Of a stretch of 7,857 nucleotides of DNA, positions 1 through 6,661 are shown one piece after another. The stretch's first letter is position 1. Each line of letters begins with the position of its first letter. The notes below the pieces were generated by a model, which saw nothing but the letters and a program-made list of their open reading frames with translations, had not been told where the DNA came from and did not search any database. Source of the stretch: Burkholderiaceae bacterium. Its GTDB lineage: Bacteria; Pseudomonadota; Gammaproteobacteria; Burkholderiales; Burkholderiaceae. Made by a program: the position numbers and the translations under genes. The DNA lies in assembly GCA_017998575.1 (NCBI GenBank), contig JAGOCV010000185.1, positions 1 through 7,857 of the forward strand, given 5' to 3'.

Positions 1-1544
1 CGCATGGCCTTGGCCTTGTCCAGACGCTGCTGGTTGGCCGTCGAGGCGGGGTCGATCACGATCGGCGTGACGAACACCACCAGGTCGGTGCGGCCGGCGA
101 TGAAGTTGGTCGAACGGAACAGCGCGCCGAGCACCGGCACGTCGCCCAGCACCGGGAACTTGTCCACGGCGTTCGACATGGTTTCGTTCACCAGGCCCGA
201 GAGCACCACGGTCTGGCCGCTGCGCAGGTTGATGTCCGAGGAGGTCGAGCGCGTCGAGAAGCCCGGAATGCCCTGCACCGACACCGCCGGGTCGATCGAG
301 GACACCTCGGTTTCCAGCTTGGCCTGGATCATGTTGTTGTCGTCGACGATCGGGGTGATGTTCAGGCGGATGCCGTAGTCCTTGAACGTCACGCTGGTGG
401 AGCCCAGCGGGCCGGCCATGGGAATCGGCACCTGGCCGCCGGCCAGGAACTTGGCCTCGCCGCCCGAGCGGGTCGCCAGTTCGGGAGACGCGAGCACGCC
501 GGCGTCACCATTGGAGACCGCCAGGTTGATGACCGAGGTCAGCGTGCTGGCCAGGCCCAGGTACAGGCGCCACGGCTGGCCACCGATGCGCAGCGGCGAG
601 TTGGCGCCCTGCCCCACCTGGAACGACGGATCGACCGAGCCACCCTGGTAGCGGAACTGCGAGTTGCTGATCACGTCGCCCGTGATCGCGGCCGCCGGGC
701 CGTTCATGGCGGTGGACCACTGGATGCCCAGGTTTTCGAGCGTGTTGCGCTTGAATTCCATGAACTGCACCTTGATGTAGACCATCTTCTTGAGCGTGAC
801 CTCTTCCTCGCGCACGAGGTTGATGATCTGCTTGTAGTTGGCCATGATGGTTTCCAGGCGCGTGAGGTTGACCTTGCTGGTCACGCCCGAGAGCACCACC
901 TGGTCGCCCACGGTGTCGATCTTCACGCCGGGGATGTCGCGCAGCAGCTGGCGCAGGTTGCTCGTCAACACGCCGGTGTCGGAAGCATTGACCAGCACGC
1001 GGTACTTGCGGATCTGGCCCGGGCCCGTCCAGATGAACAGGCTGGTGTCGCCCGTCTGCTCGCCCAGCAGCAGCACTTCGCGGCCGTCCAGCACATTGGC
1101 GGTGATCAGCTTGCCGTTGCCGACGGCCACGCGGGTCACGCCCGCGATCGGCAGCGTCTTGGCTTCACCGACGAACAGGTTGATCGATTCGATCTGCTCG
1201 CTGATGCGGTCGGTGGATGCGAAGCCGGGCGGGTTGCCGGCGGCAGGCGACGTCACCGGCGCCTGGCTGCCCTGCACCGGCGTCGCCACGGGCATGGCGC
1301 CCAGCGGCACGCCGGCCTGCGCCAGCATCTGCGCGGTGTTGCCCGAGACCGAGGTGGTCGGGAAGTTGGTGGCCGTCACCGTCTGGCGCGGAGCATTCTG
1401 CTTGGCGCTGGCGGCTGCCATCGCGGCGGCGTTGATGTTGGTGTTCTGCGCGAGGGCGGGCACGGCGCCGAAGGCCAGCGCGGCGGCAACGCTGGCGCTC
1501 ACGGCGCGCAGGGACACGGGGGGTTGGTTCATGCGGAGCGTCAT
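1..1544 (-). CDS. cpaC: Tad pilus outer-membrane secretin CpaC/RcpA (3' end cut by window edge)
   Basis: This gene encodes the secretin that forms the outer-membrane channel for the Flp pilus. 514 codons are visible and the frame is still open at the window edge. Residues 1-32 form a signal peptide (hydrophobic AAALAFGAVPALA, probable cleavage after A32). An Ala/Gln/Thr/Pro-rich linker runs to about 110. Residues 111-183 match the N-terminal domain of pilus secretins (INLFVGEAKTLPI, then VLDGREVLLLGEQTG). Residues 195-235 look like a BON-type domain (NLRQLLRDIPGVKIDTVGDQ). The secretin core spans about 325-498, with LASPELATRSGGEAKFLAGG, VPIPMAGPLGSTSVTFKDYG, LRSGQTVVLSGLV, FPVLGDVPVLGALFRS and VVFVTPIVID. 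The ATG at 1544 has AAGG nine bases upstream; an in-frame ATG at 1532 lacks one. The gene begins 24 nt after cpaB, the usual rcpC-rcpA order. The family assignment is secure. Only a short C-terminal tail should be missing. Confidence 0.96.
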   Translation of the reverse strand, partial: MTLRMNQPPVSLRAVSASVAAALAFGAVPALAQNTNINAAAMAAASAKQNAPRQTVTATNFPTTSVSGNTAQMLAQAGVPLGAMPVATPVQGSQAPVTSPAAGNPPGFASTDRISEQIESINLFVGEAKTLPIAGVTRVAVGNGKLITANVLDGREVLLLGEQTGDTSLFIWTGPGQIRKYRVLVNASDTGVLTSNLRQLLRDIPGVKIDTVGDQVVLSGVTSKVNLTRLETIMANYKQIINLVREEEVTLKKMVYIKVQFMEFKRNTLENLGIQWSTAMNGPAAAITGDVISNSQFRYQGGSVDPSFQVGQGANSPLRIGGQPWRLYLGLASTLTSVINLAVSNGDAGVLASPELATRSGGEAKFLAGGQVPIPMAGPLGSTSVTFKDYGIRLNITPIVDDNNMIQAKLETEVSSIDPAVSVQGIPGFSTRSTSSDINLRSGQTVVLSGLVNETMSNAVDKFPVLGDVPVLGALFRSTNFIAGRTDLVVFVTPIVIDPASTANQQRLDKAKAM

Positions 1545-1568
1545 GGGGGAGAGCCTTGCTGGAATGAC

Positions 1569-2636
1569 TTAACGCGCGGCGCCGAGAGCCTGGGCGACCG
1601 CGTTGTTGATCGTCGGGGCGACCTGCGACGACATCGGGCCGGTGTTGGCACTGCCCACGTTGGCACCCGCGGCCGGCGCACCCGGCGCGCCACCTTGCGC
1701 AGCGGCCAGCGCCTGAAGGCCAGGCACGTTGACGGTGATCGGCGCCGAGGCGCCTTCGCCGCCGCGGCCACCCACGATGTACTCCACGCGCACCGGCGTT
1801 GCCGGCCGGCCACCGTTGGCGCCACGGCCCGCGGGTGCCTTGAGCTGTCCGCCCACCAGTTGCGTCGTGGTCACCTGGCCGAAGGTGGAGAGCGCCGTGT
1901 CCTGGGGCGAGCGCAGCGTGGTGCGGATGCGGCCCGTGTTCTGCGCCAGCGCGATCGCCGCGGCTTCCTGCGGCGTGGCTTCCACCGTCACGGTGGAGTA
2001 GGCGCCGGTGTCGATGCCGCCACGCGGCGTGCCGGCCAGGCCGTCGCGCGTGCGCAGGCCGGTGGCCAGCACCTTCACGCGCTGCAGGAACGGAAAGATC
2101 TGCTGGCCCGCCTGCGTGCCGGCCGACGAACCGGTGGTGTCGGCCGTGATGAGGTGCAGGTCGACGAAGTCGCCGGGCTTGAGCATCTGCGAGATCGAGT
2201 TCAGCTCGTCGATGTCGATGGTGATCGCGCGCATGCCCTTGACCAGCATGTTGGAGAACTCCTTCGGACGGTCGTCGAACACCTGCGAGCGCGTGAGCGG
2301 GCGGCCGCGCTGCACCGCGGTGAGCAGCGGCTTGCCGATCACCAGCTCGGCCTGGTCGGCCAGCAGGGTGTCGGCATAGACCATGTCCACCGCGATGGGG
2401 CGGCCCGCCAGCACCGATTCGCTGAGCACCGTGCCGGCCGGCAGATCCGACGTGGGCACGATCACCGTGAGCGTCTGGCCGCCGCGCGCGCGTTCGGTGA
2501 GCTCGCTGGTAATCGCCGCTTCGCGGTTGCGCAGGTAGGTCACGGACAACCACGTGGCCAGCAGCCCCAGCACCAGCGCCATGGCCACCAGCATCCACAG
2601 CCGGTTGATCTTCATTTTTCCGAGTCGGATCGCCAT
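1569..2636 (-). CDS. cpaB: Flp pilus assembly protein CpaB/RcpC
   Basis: CpaB (RcpC) is an inner-membrane-anchored periplasmic protein that works with the CpaC secretin in Tad pilus assembly. The 355-residue product has one N-terminal transmembrane segment (about 12-33, LWMLVAMALVLGLLATWLSV). A SAF-type domain follows at about 55-117 (VIVPTSDLPAGTVLSESVLA, then a GKPLL segment). The CpaB/RcpC domain at about 134-245 includes MRAITIDIDELNSISQMLKP, GDFVDLHLI and TPQEAAAIALAQNTGRIRTT. Residues after 265 are Gly/Ala/Pro-rich and probably disordered, which makes it longer than my recollection of typical members (about 260-310). The ATG at 2636 is supported by AAAGGA at 2644-2649, seven bases upstream; the internal ATG at 2615 lacks a well-spaced site. 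It lies 29 nt after the short pilin gene and 24 nt before cpaC, so co-transcription is likely. Confidence 0.95.
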   Translation of the reverse strand: MAIRLGKMKINRLWMLVAMALVLGLLATWLSVTYLRNREAAITSELTERARGGQTLTVIVPTSDLPAGTVLSESVLAGRPIAVDMVYADTLLADQAELVIGKPLLTAVQRGRPLTRSQVFDDRPKEFSNMLVKGMRAITIDIDELNSISQMLKPGDFVDLHLITADTTGSSAGTQAGQQIFPFLQRVKVLATGLRTRDGLAGTPRGGIDTGAYSTVTVEATPQEAAAIALAQNTGRIRTTLRSPQDTALSTFGQVTTTQLVGGQLKAPAGRGANGGRPATPVRVEYIVGGRGGEGASAPITVNVPGLQALAAAQGGAPGAPAAGANVGSANTGPMSSQVAPTINNAVAQALGAAR

Positions 2637-2665
2637 TGAGAGGTCCTTTGTTCCTGCGAATGCGT

Positions 2666-2872
2666 TCAGAGAAGGTTGAGATTGGTCGCGAAGCTCAGCG
2701 CGTACGTGAAGCCGGCGTAGGCCTGCTTGATGGCCTGCACCACCTGCTGCACGGGCGACGAGTTGCCGCCCTGGATGAGCACCAGGATCGCGAAGGAGGC
2801 CACGACGAAGTACTCGACCATCGATTGGCCTGCCTGGCGGCGCCGGCTGGGCATGCTGGGGTTGCGTTTCAT
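2666..2872 (-). CDS. Short Flp-like prepilin (second, minor pilin candidate)
   Basis: This 68-residue protein has the hallmarks of a class III (Flp/TadE) prepilin. A basic leader (MKRNPSMPSRRRQAG) ends in Gly15, followed by QSMVEYF with Glu at +5 and Tyr at +6 of the predicted mature chain, then a hydrophobic helix (VVASFAILVLIQG). The mature part would be only 53 residues, ending in QAIKQAYAGFTYALSFATNL. From memory, short Tad-locus proteins ending in a similar FxYALS-like stretch occur elsewhere; I could not check this. The start codon overlaps the stop of the upstream gene by four bases (ATGA), so the two are translationally coupled; GGA lies six bases upstream. It could be a minor pilin, a pseudopilin or a short TadE relative. 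The processing motif is clear, but the role is inferred. Confidence 0.85.
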   Translation of the reverse strand: MKRNPSMPSRRRQAGQSMVEYFVVASFAILVLIQGGNSSPVQQVVQAIKQAYAGFTYALSFATNLNLL

Positions 2873-3594
2873 GGTCTGTCCACGATGTTGGCGACGATGC
2901 TCACCTGCCCGTTCTGGGCCGGCGCGATCACGACGCTGATTTCGGAGGTGTCACGCTTGAGCACCAGCATCTCGCTGGGCCCGCGCTGGGTGGGAACGGT
3001 ACGGCGCAGGGTGGTGATCCAGCCCTGGTTGCGCAGGCCGCTGGCATAGAACTCGGCGTTGGTGACCACGTGCGCGCCGCTGGTGGCCACCACGGTACGG
3101 GCCTGGCGGATCGCGTCGTTCTGCAATGTGTCGCTGAGCACGCGCGCACCCGGGGGCAGCGGCGCTTGCAGCGTGCGCGCGGCGACGGCGCGCTGCGACG
3201 AATCCTGGATCCGGCCCACGGACACCAGCGCGTAGCTGCCCAGGCCCTGGGCCTTGATCTGCACCGTGGTCAGGCACCGGCCTTCCAGGCTGGAGATGAT
3301 CTGCCAGCCCTGCGCTTCCTTCTCGATGAAGCCCGGGCGCGTGGGTGTGGCCAGCGGTGTCCACAGCGCACGGTAGTAGGCCTGCACGGCGGCCACCGGC
3401 ATGGACAGGGTGAGCGCGCTGATGGACGTGTCCATGGCGTTGGCGGAAACCTGCGGCGCGATCATCTCCACCCTCGCTCCGGGCGGTGCGATGGGAAAGG
3501 GGCAACTGGAGACGGCCAGCGCGGGCACCGCCAGCGCGCCGCCCAGGAGGGCGGACAGCGCGCGGGCGCACAGCATGGCGGACAGGCGTTGCAT
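2869..3594 (-). CDS. Exported Tad-locus protein of unknown function with two similar halves
   Basis: I do not recognise a named family. The 241-residue product starts with a signal sequence (MQRLSAMLCARALSALLGGA, then LAVPALA). Cleavage by signal peptidase I after A27 is plausible. The segment AVSSC ending at Cys31 also loosely fits a lipobox, so a lipoprotein is possible. The mature part has Cys31 and Cys107, which could pair. Residues about 46-130 and 150-238 look like two copies of one module: a helix with an aromatic pair (AAVQAYYRAL; TNAEFYASGL), a GW dipeptide (97; 191), then beta strands. An ATG at 3600 forms a TGATG junction with tadE, but GGAGG at 3604-3608 sits only three bases from it and nine from the ATG at 3594, so I chose 3594. 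Its stop overlaps the next start (ATGA). Its place among pilin-like genes suggests a periplasmic or outer-membrane accessory role in the Tad system. Confidence 0.85.
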   Translation of the reverse strand: MQRLSAMLCARALSALLGGALAVPALAVSSCPFPIAPPGARVEMIAPQVSANAMDTSISALTLSMPVAAVQAYYRALWTPLATPTRPGFIEKEAQGWQIISSLEGRCLTTVQIKAQGLGSYALVSVGRIQDSSQRAVAARTLQAPLPPGARVLSDTLQNDAIRQARTVVATSGAHVVTNAEFYASGLRNQGWITTLRRTVPTQRGPSEMLVLKRDTSEISVVIAPAQNGQVSIVANIVDRP

Positions 3595-3599
3595 GTGCA

Positions 3600-4487
3600 T
3601 CAGCCTCCGGTGAGCCGGTCGGGCGGCACGATGTCCGGCGCGATCTTGCCGGGCTCCAGCCCGCAGATCTCGGGCACGAACATCGCCAGCGCGATGCAAC
3701 CCACGGTCTGCGTGATGGTGCGCACCGTCGGGTCGGACATGAAGCCCAGCGGCGTGAGGCCCATCACCTGCGAGCGCACGTGGCCGGTGCCGCGCGCGCT
3801 CCAGCCGTTGGCCAGCAGCGCGTTCTGGTCGCGGAACACCAGCTTGCCGCTCTCCCCGAAACGCACGCCCGGATCGAACACGCCATCGGTGCCCACGTCG
3901 CGCAGCGTGCCGCCGATGGGCAGCGTTTTCACGGCCAGCGCCGAGCGCCCGGTGTAGAAGCCGTTGCCTTCGAGCTTGAAGAACGAGATGTTGTTGGTGA
4001 CCGACAGCGCGCCGCCGAGGATGCTGCCCAGCACGCCCGGTGCGTTGTCGTTGGAGATCGCCCCCGTCTGTGCATCGTTGTACGACTGCAGCATGTTCGA
4101 CGAGTCGCGGTTGTGCCAGATCTGCCGCGCGCCGGCCACGCTGAACGAGCTGGCCGAGCCGTCTGTGGACTTGAACGGCGCCGTCGCGGAACTGGTGTCC
4201 ATCAGCACGATCCGCTGGCGGGCTTCGTTCTGGATCGTGCTCTCGGCCTTGTGGTTGCCCGGCCAGTCGGAGCTCGACGACGCGGAGGCACCGCCATACC
4301 AGACGGTGCGCTCCCAGGCCACGTAGCGCGCCACCTGGCCCGAGGCGTTCTTCACGTCGGCGTACTTGCCCAGCGTGGGGATGATCAGGAACAGCGGCAG
4401 CAGGAAGAACACCGCGCCGACCACGAACTCGGTCATGGCCTGGCCGCGCTGGCGGCTGCGCGAAGGGCGGCGGATCGTCGTCACCAC
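3600..4487 (-). CDS. tadE: TadE-like pseudopilin
   Basis: TadE-family proteins are processed pseudopilins needed for Flp pilus assembly. The 295-residue product has a basic leader (MVTTIRRPSRSRQRG) ending in Gly15, then QAMTEF with Glu at +5 and Phe at +6, then a hydrophobic helix (VVGAVFFLLPLFLIIPTLG). The following KYADVKNASGQVARYVAWER is the usual TadE/G pattern, in which a helix runs into Asn/Ala-rich sequence. The large soluble domain has no motif I can assign. The C-terminus carries a hydrophobic stretch with two Cys (VGCIALAMFVPEICGLEP). At about 300 residues it is longer than many TadE proteins. Candidate starts are GTG at 4496, 4487 and 4484. GAAGGG at 4496-4501 is eight bases from 4487; 4484 gives a GTGA overlap with the upstream stop. 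The mature product is the same for each. It could also be called a short TadG/F-type protein. Confidence 0.88.
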   Translation of the reverse strand: MVTTIRRPSRSRQRGQAMTEFVVGAVFFLLPLFLIIPTLGKYADVKNASGQVARYVAWERTVWYGGASASSSSDWPGNHKAESTIQNEARQRIVLMDTSSATAPFKSTDGSASSFSVAGARQIWHNRDSSNMLQSYNDAQTGAISNDNAPGVLGSILGGALSVTNNISFFKLEGNGFYTGRSALAVKTLPIGGTLRDVGTDGVFDPGVRFGESGKLVFRDQNALLANGWSARGTGHVRSQVMGLTPLGFMSDPTVRTITQTVGCIALAMFVPEICGLEPGKIAPDIVPPDRLTGG

Positions 4488-6106
4488 GGGAACCACCCTT
4501 CGCCTTCACCGTAGGTGCCCATCATCGAGACGCCCTGCTCCAGCAAGCTGTTGGCGCGCAGCCGCGCCTGCCAGTAGGGGCTGTAGAGGCTGCCCCACTC
4601 GATCTTGCCGTCGGGGCGCTTGAGGTAGTCCACATCGTTGGGCCGCGCGAAGTAGGCCTCGGCGCTGGACATCGCGCGCATCTCGTCGTCGGCCAGCGAC
4701 GCCGGCAGGGCCAGCTGACCGTCCGCGCTGCCGCCGATGCGGTAGCCACCGGTAGTGGAGGTGATCAGCGTGTTGTTGCGCCGGCGCACTTCGAGGATCC
4801 AGGGCGGTGCGATGTCGTTGAGGTGCTGCTGACCGTTCACCACGGCCTGGTTGCTGGTGGGGCCGCCGATGTTGGCCTTGACTTCCATGTAGGGCTTGAG
4901 GCCGGCGTTCGAATCCATGTTGTCGCCCGGGCCGATGCCCGTCTGGATCCAGGCCGACATCAGTGTCATCGGGTTGACGTGCGCGCCGCCGAACTGGACC
5001 ATGGCCGAGGGCTCGGGGCCCGAGTTGGTGTCGTTGCGGTGCTGCACAGCGCCGAAAGGCGACAGGCCCGACTGCGAGACGTGCGATGAATCGCCGGCCG
5101 CCGCAGCACCCGCGCCGGCCGGAAGCGGCGGCAGCGGGAACACGATGGGGATCGGAATGCCCAGGATGTTGAGCGTGAGCGAGACGATGATCAGGTAGCC
5201 CGAGGCGTCCAGGCTGGTCCAGCCCTTGGCGTGGGTGTTGCCCGAACTCGACGCCCGCAGCGAGCCGCCGCCCGAATGGAAACGCATCATGAACACCGGA
5301 CCGAAGCCCGGGTTGACGAAGCGCGTCGGATCGATGAGGAACGGCACCGGCCAGATCGGCACCAGCACGCGGTTCTTGTAGAACAGGTCGGTCGATGCCT
5401 GCACCACGTTGACCATGCGGTTGTCGCCGTCCTTCTTGGGGTTCGCTCGTGGATCGACCGGACTGGGCAGGGTCACGAAGGCAGCGGCGCGCACCGCCGA
5501 GATCGCCATGGCCGTGGTGCCGAAGGCCGAGATCTGTGCGGTGGCCTGGCCGTTCTGTTTGGGCTCGTTGGCCTCGATCACCTCGGGGATCGAATCGACG
5601 AGATTGACGATGTAGCCACCGTGGTAGATCAGTGAGGCGCCGTTGAGCGCGTCGATGAGCAGGTCGAGCGCCATCACCGCGACGGGCGCGCCCGAGTCGA
5701 CGCCATCCTTGATGCCGCCCACGATGGGGCCGATCACCTCGCTGGGCACCGTCCACATCGCCGACAGCGGCGACATGTTGGCGAAGATGGTGCCGATCTC
5801 GGCCAGCGGGCCGTTGTGCACGTCGTCGAGTGCGCGTATCCAGCCGGTCAGGCTCACGATCTGGGCCACCTGAACCTGGTTGGCGATCACGCCGCGGTTC
5901 ATGTAAGCCGAAAAATTCAACGCCCGGGCCTGCGAGACGGCCGCCGTGTAGACGGTGGCGTCGGCCGTGTTCTGCAGCTTCATGCGGTGGTAGGAGAGCT
6001 GGCCCACGTTGAACGTGGCCAGCGTCACCAGCAGCACGATGACGGCGGTGGCGGCAATGAAGACGAGGGCCTGCCCGCGCTGGCGCGCGCGCGCGCCGAG
6101 AGCCAT
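4481..6106 (-). CDS. tadG: TadG-like pilus assembly protein
   Basis: The 541-residue product has the N-terminal TadE/G-like pattern: a basic leader (MALGARARQRG), then QALVFIAATAVIVLLVTLAT as a membrane helix (about 12-36), then LSYHRMKLQNTADATVYTAA, typical of TadG-type proteins. The +5 glutamate of Flp and TadE is absent (QALVF), so processing is uncertain. The long periplasmic part has no von Willebrand-type motif that I can see. A second hydrophobic stretch (about 304-329, SGYLIIVSLTLNILGIPIPI, then VFPLPPLP) is followed by an Ala/Gly run. The C-terminus ends in GEGEGWFPW and overlaps the next gene. For the start I chose ATG 6106, which has AAGG at 6113-6116 six bases upstream and a leader length like its neighbours. 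ATG 6124 and 6148 are in frame; 6148 has a purine-rich AAGGGG that is too close. Presence and family are secure; the TadG label rests mainly on the N-terminus. Confidence 0.88.
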   Translation of the reverse strand: MALGARARQRGQALVFIAATAVIVLLVTLATFNVGQLSYHRMKLQNTADATVYTAAVSQARALNFSAYMNRGVIANQVQVAQIVSLTGWIRALDDVHNGPLAEIGTIFANMSPLSAMWTVPSEVIGPIVGGIKDGVDSGAPVAVMALDLLIDALNGASLIYHGGYIVNLVDSIPEVIEANEPKQNGQATAQISAFGTTAMAISAVRAAAFVTLPSPVDPRANPKKDGDNRMVNVVQASTDLFYKNRVLVPIWPVPFLIDPTRFVNPGFGPVFMMRFHSGGGSLRASSSGNTHAKGWTSLDASGYLIIVSLTLNILGIPIPIVFPLPPLPAGAGAAAAGDSSHVSQSGLSPFGAVQHRNDTNSGPEPSAMVQFGGAHVNPMTLMSAWIQTGIGPGDNMDSNAGLKPYMEVKANIGGPTSNQAVVNGQQHLNDIAPPWILEVRRRNNTLITSTTGGYRIGGSADGQLALPASLADDEMRAMSSAEAYFARPNDVDYLKRPDGKIEWGSLYSPYWQARLRANSLLEQGVSMMGTYGEGEGWFPW

Positions 6107-6280
6107 TGCCCGCCTTGTCCTCATGTGCTTGTGCCAGCGCACGCTCATGCCCCTTGTGTCCGCATTGGGCCCACGGCACCCGGGCCTGGAGATGTTCCGG
6201 CGCGGGCCGACTGCTCGGGCCACTGGCAGGACAGCCATCCGCATGGATGGGCCGCCCGCCCCCTCTTGTCCGTCCGGTCT

Positions 6281-6299
6281 TCACGCCGCGCTGGCGTGA
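6281..6299. other. Perfect inverted repeat (7-bp stem, 5-nt loop)
   Basis: TCACGCC at 6281-6287 and GGCGTGA at 6293-6299 are exact reverse complements around a five-base loop. No T-run follows on either strand, so it is not a classical intrinsic terminator. It lies midway in the gap between flp and the tadG-like gene and could be an RNA hairpin or a binding site for a dimeric regulator. Confidence 0.5.
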
Positions 6300-6316
6300 G
6301 CCGGAAACTGTTGCCT

Positions 6317-6350
6317 GCGCTCCGGGCTGGCCGGGCGCGGTGTTTTTCTT
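6317..6350 (+). terminator. Candidate intrinsic terminator facing the plus strand
   Basis: GCGC (6317-6320), a bulged T, CCGG (6322-6325), a five-base loop, then CCGG and GCGC (6331-6338) form an eight-pair GC stem with one bulge. Two bases later comes TGTTTTTCTT (6341-6350). This is the layout of a rho-independent terminator for plus-strand transcription. No plus-strand gene exists here, so it could only stop antisense RNA heading into flp. The minus strand has no U-run after the stem. Only the sequence layout supports it. Confidence 0.4.
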
Positions 6351-6367
6351 GTTGTCGTCGCGATCGA

Positions 6368-6387
6368 CCGCGCGAATGAACGCGCGG
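6368..6387 (-). other. Stem-loop directly after flp
   Basis: CCGCGCG (6368-6374) and CGCGCGG (6381-6387) form a perfect seven-pair, all-GC stem with a six-base loop, starting four bases after the flp stop codon. No U-run follows on the minus strand, so it is better read as a 3'-end stabiliser or RNA-processing hairpin than as a strong terminator. It could help uncouple high flp expression from the downstream assembly genes. Confidence 0.55.
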
Positions 6388-6391
6388 CGGA

Positions 6392-6661
6392 TTACTTCGG
6401 CTGTTCGTTGCCGTAGTTGCCCAGGCCCACGGCCTTCTTGCCCGATTCGGCGGCCTTGTCGGCGGTCTTGCCGGCTTCGGTCTGGGCGGTCTTGGCTTCC
6501 TTGCCGGCCATTTCAGCGGCCATGCCGGCGGTCTGGTTGCGGATCGTGTTGCCGAAGAAGCTGTAGACGCCGATGGCGGCCACGGCGATCAGCGCCACGA
6601 TGATGATGTACTCGGTCATGCCTTGACCGGCCTGTTGACGGAATTGACGCAGCTTGCTCAT
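6392..6661 (-). CDS. flp: Flp/Fap-type major pilin (type IVc) with long C-terminal extension
   Basis: This encodes the structural subunit of the Tad pilus. The 89-residue precursor has a short basic leader (MSKLRQFRQQAG) and a class III cleavage site after Gly12. Next comes QGMTEY, with the conserved Glu at +5 and Tyr at +6, and the hydrophobic helix IIIVALIAVAAIGVYSFFGN. IRNQTAGMAAEMAG is a typical Flp continuation. After it come about 35 extra residues rich in Ala, Lys, Glu and Gly (KEAKTAQTEAGKTADKAAES, then GKKAVGL), ending in GNYGNEQPK, so the mature chain is about 77 residues, longer than many Flp pilins. The ATG at 6661 has an AGGAG site (6667-6671) five bases upstream; the frame stays open to 6814 but without a comparable site. 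It has its own candidate promoter and leader and is followed by a GC-rich hairpin, consistent with separate high expression. Confidence 0.95.
   Translation of the reverse strand: MSKLRQFRQQAGQGMTEYIIIVALIAVAAIGVYSFFGNTIRNQTAGMAAEMAGKEAKTAQTEAGKTADKAAESGKKAVGLGNYGNEQPK

Larger units (their letters stand above)
6107..6391. other. Non-coding gap between flp and tadG-like gene
   Basis: This gap of 285 bases (243 if the tadG-like start is 6148) carries no gene I can support and no clear sigma-70 promoter on the minus strand. It holds two perfect seven-base-pair hairpins and a terminator-like element pointing the other way, each listed separately. In Tad loci the pilin is needed in large excess over assembly proteins, so a stem-loop right after flp that slows RNA decay or reduces read-through would make sense. 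That role is inference. Confidence 0.6.

Noticed and set aside
1165..2598. Long minus-strand open frame (477 codons) overlapping cpaB and cpaC
   Set aside because: It is Arg/Ala/Gly/His-rich with no domain, and it overlaps two secure genes in another frame; it is a high-GC shadow.
1524..2639. Plus-strand open frame of 371 codons antisense to cpaB
   Set aside because: It is rich in Arg, Gly, Ala and His with no recognisable motif or ribosome site, and mirrors the third-position bias of cpaB.
3486..4514. Plus-strand open frame of 342 codons antisense to tadE
   Set aside because: Composition is shadow-like and it lies wholly across secure minus-strand genes; no promoter or ribosome site was seen.
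6149..6244. N-terminal extension of the tadG-like gene to 6244
   Set aside because: The extra residues are Arg/Pro-rich without a ribosome site, and they lengthen the leader far beyond those of its neighbours.
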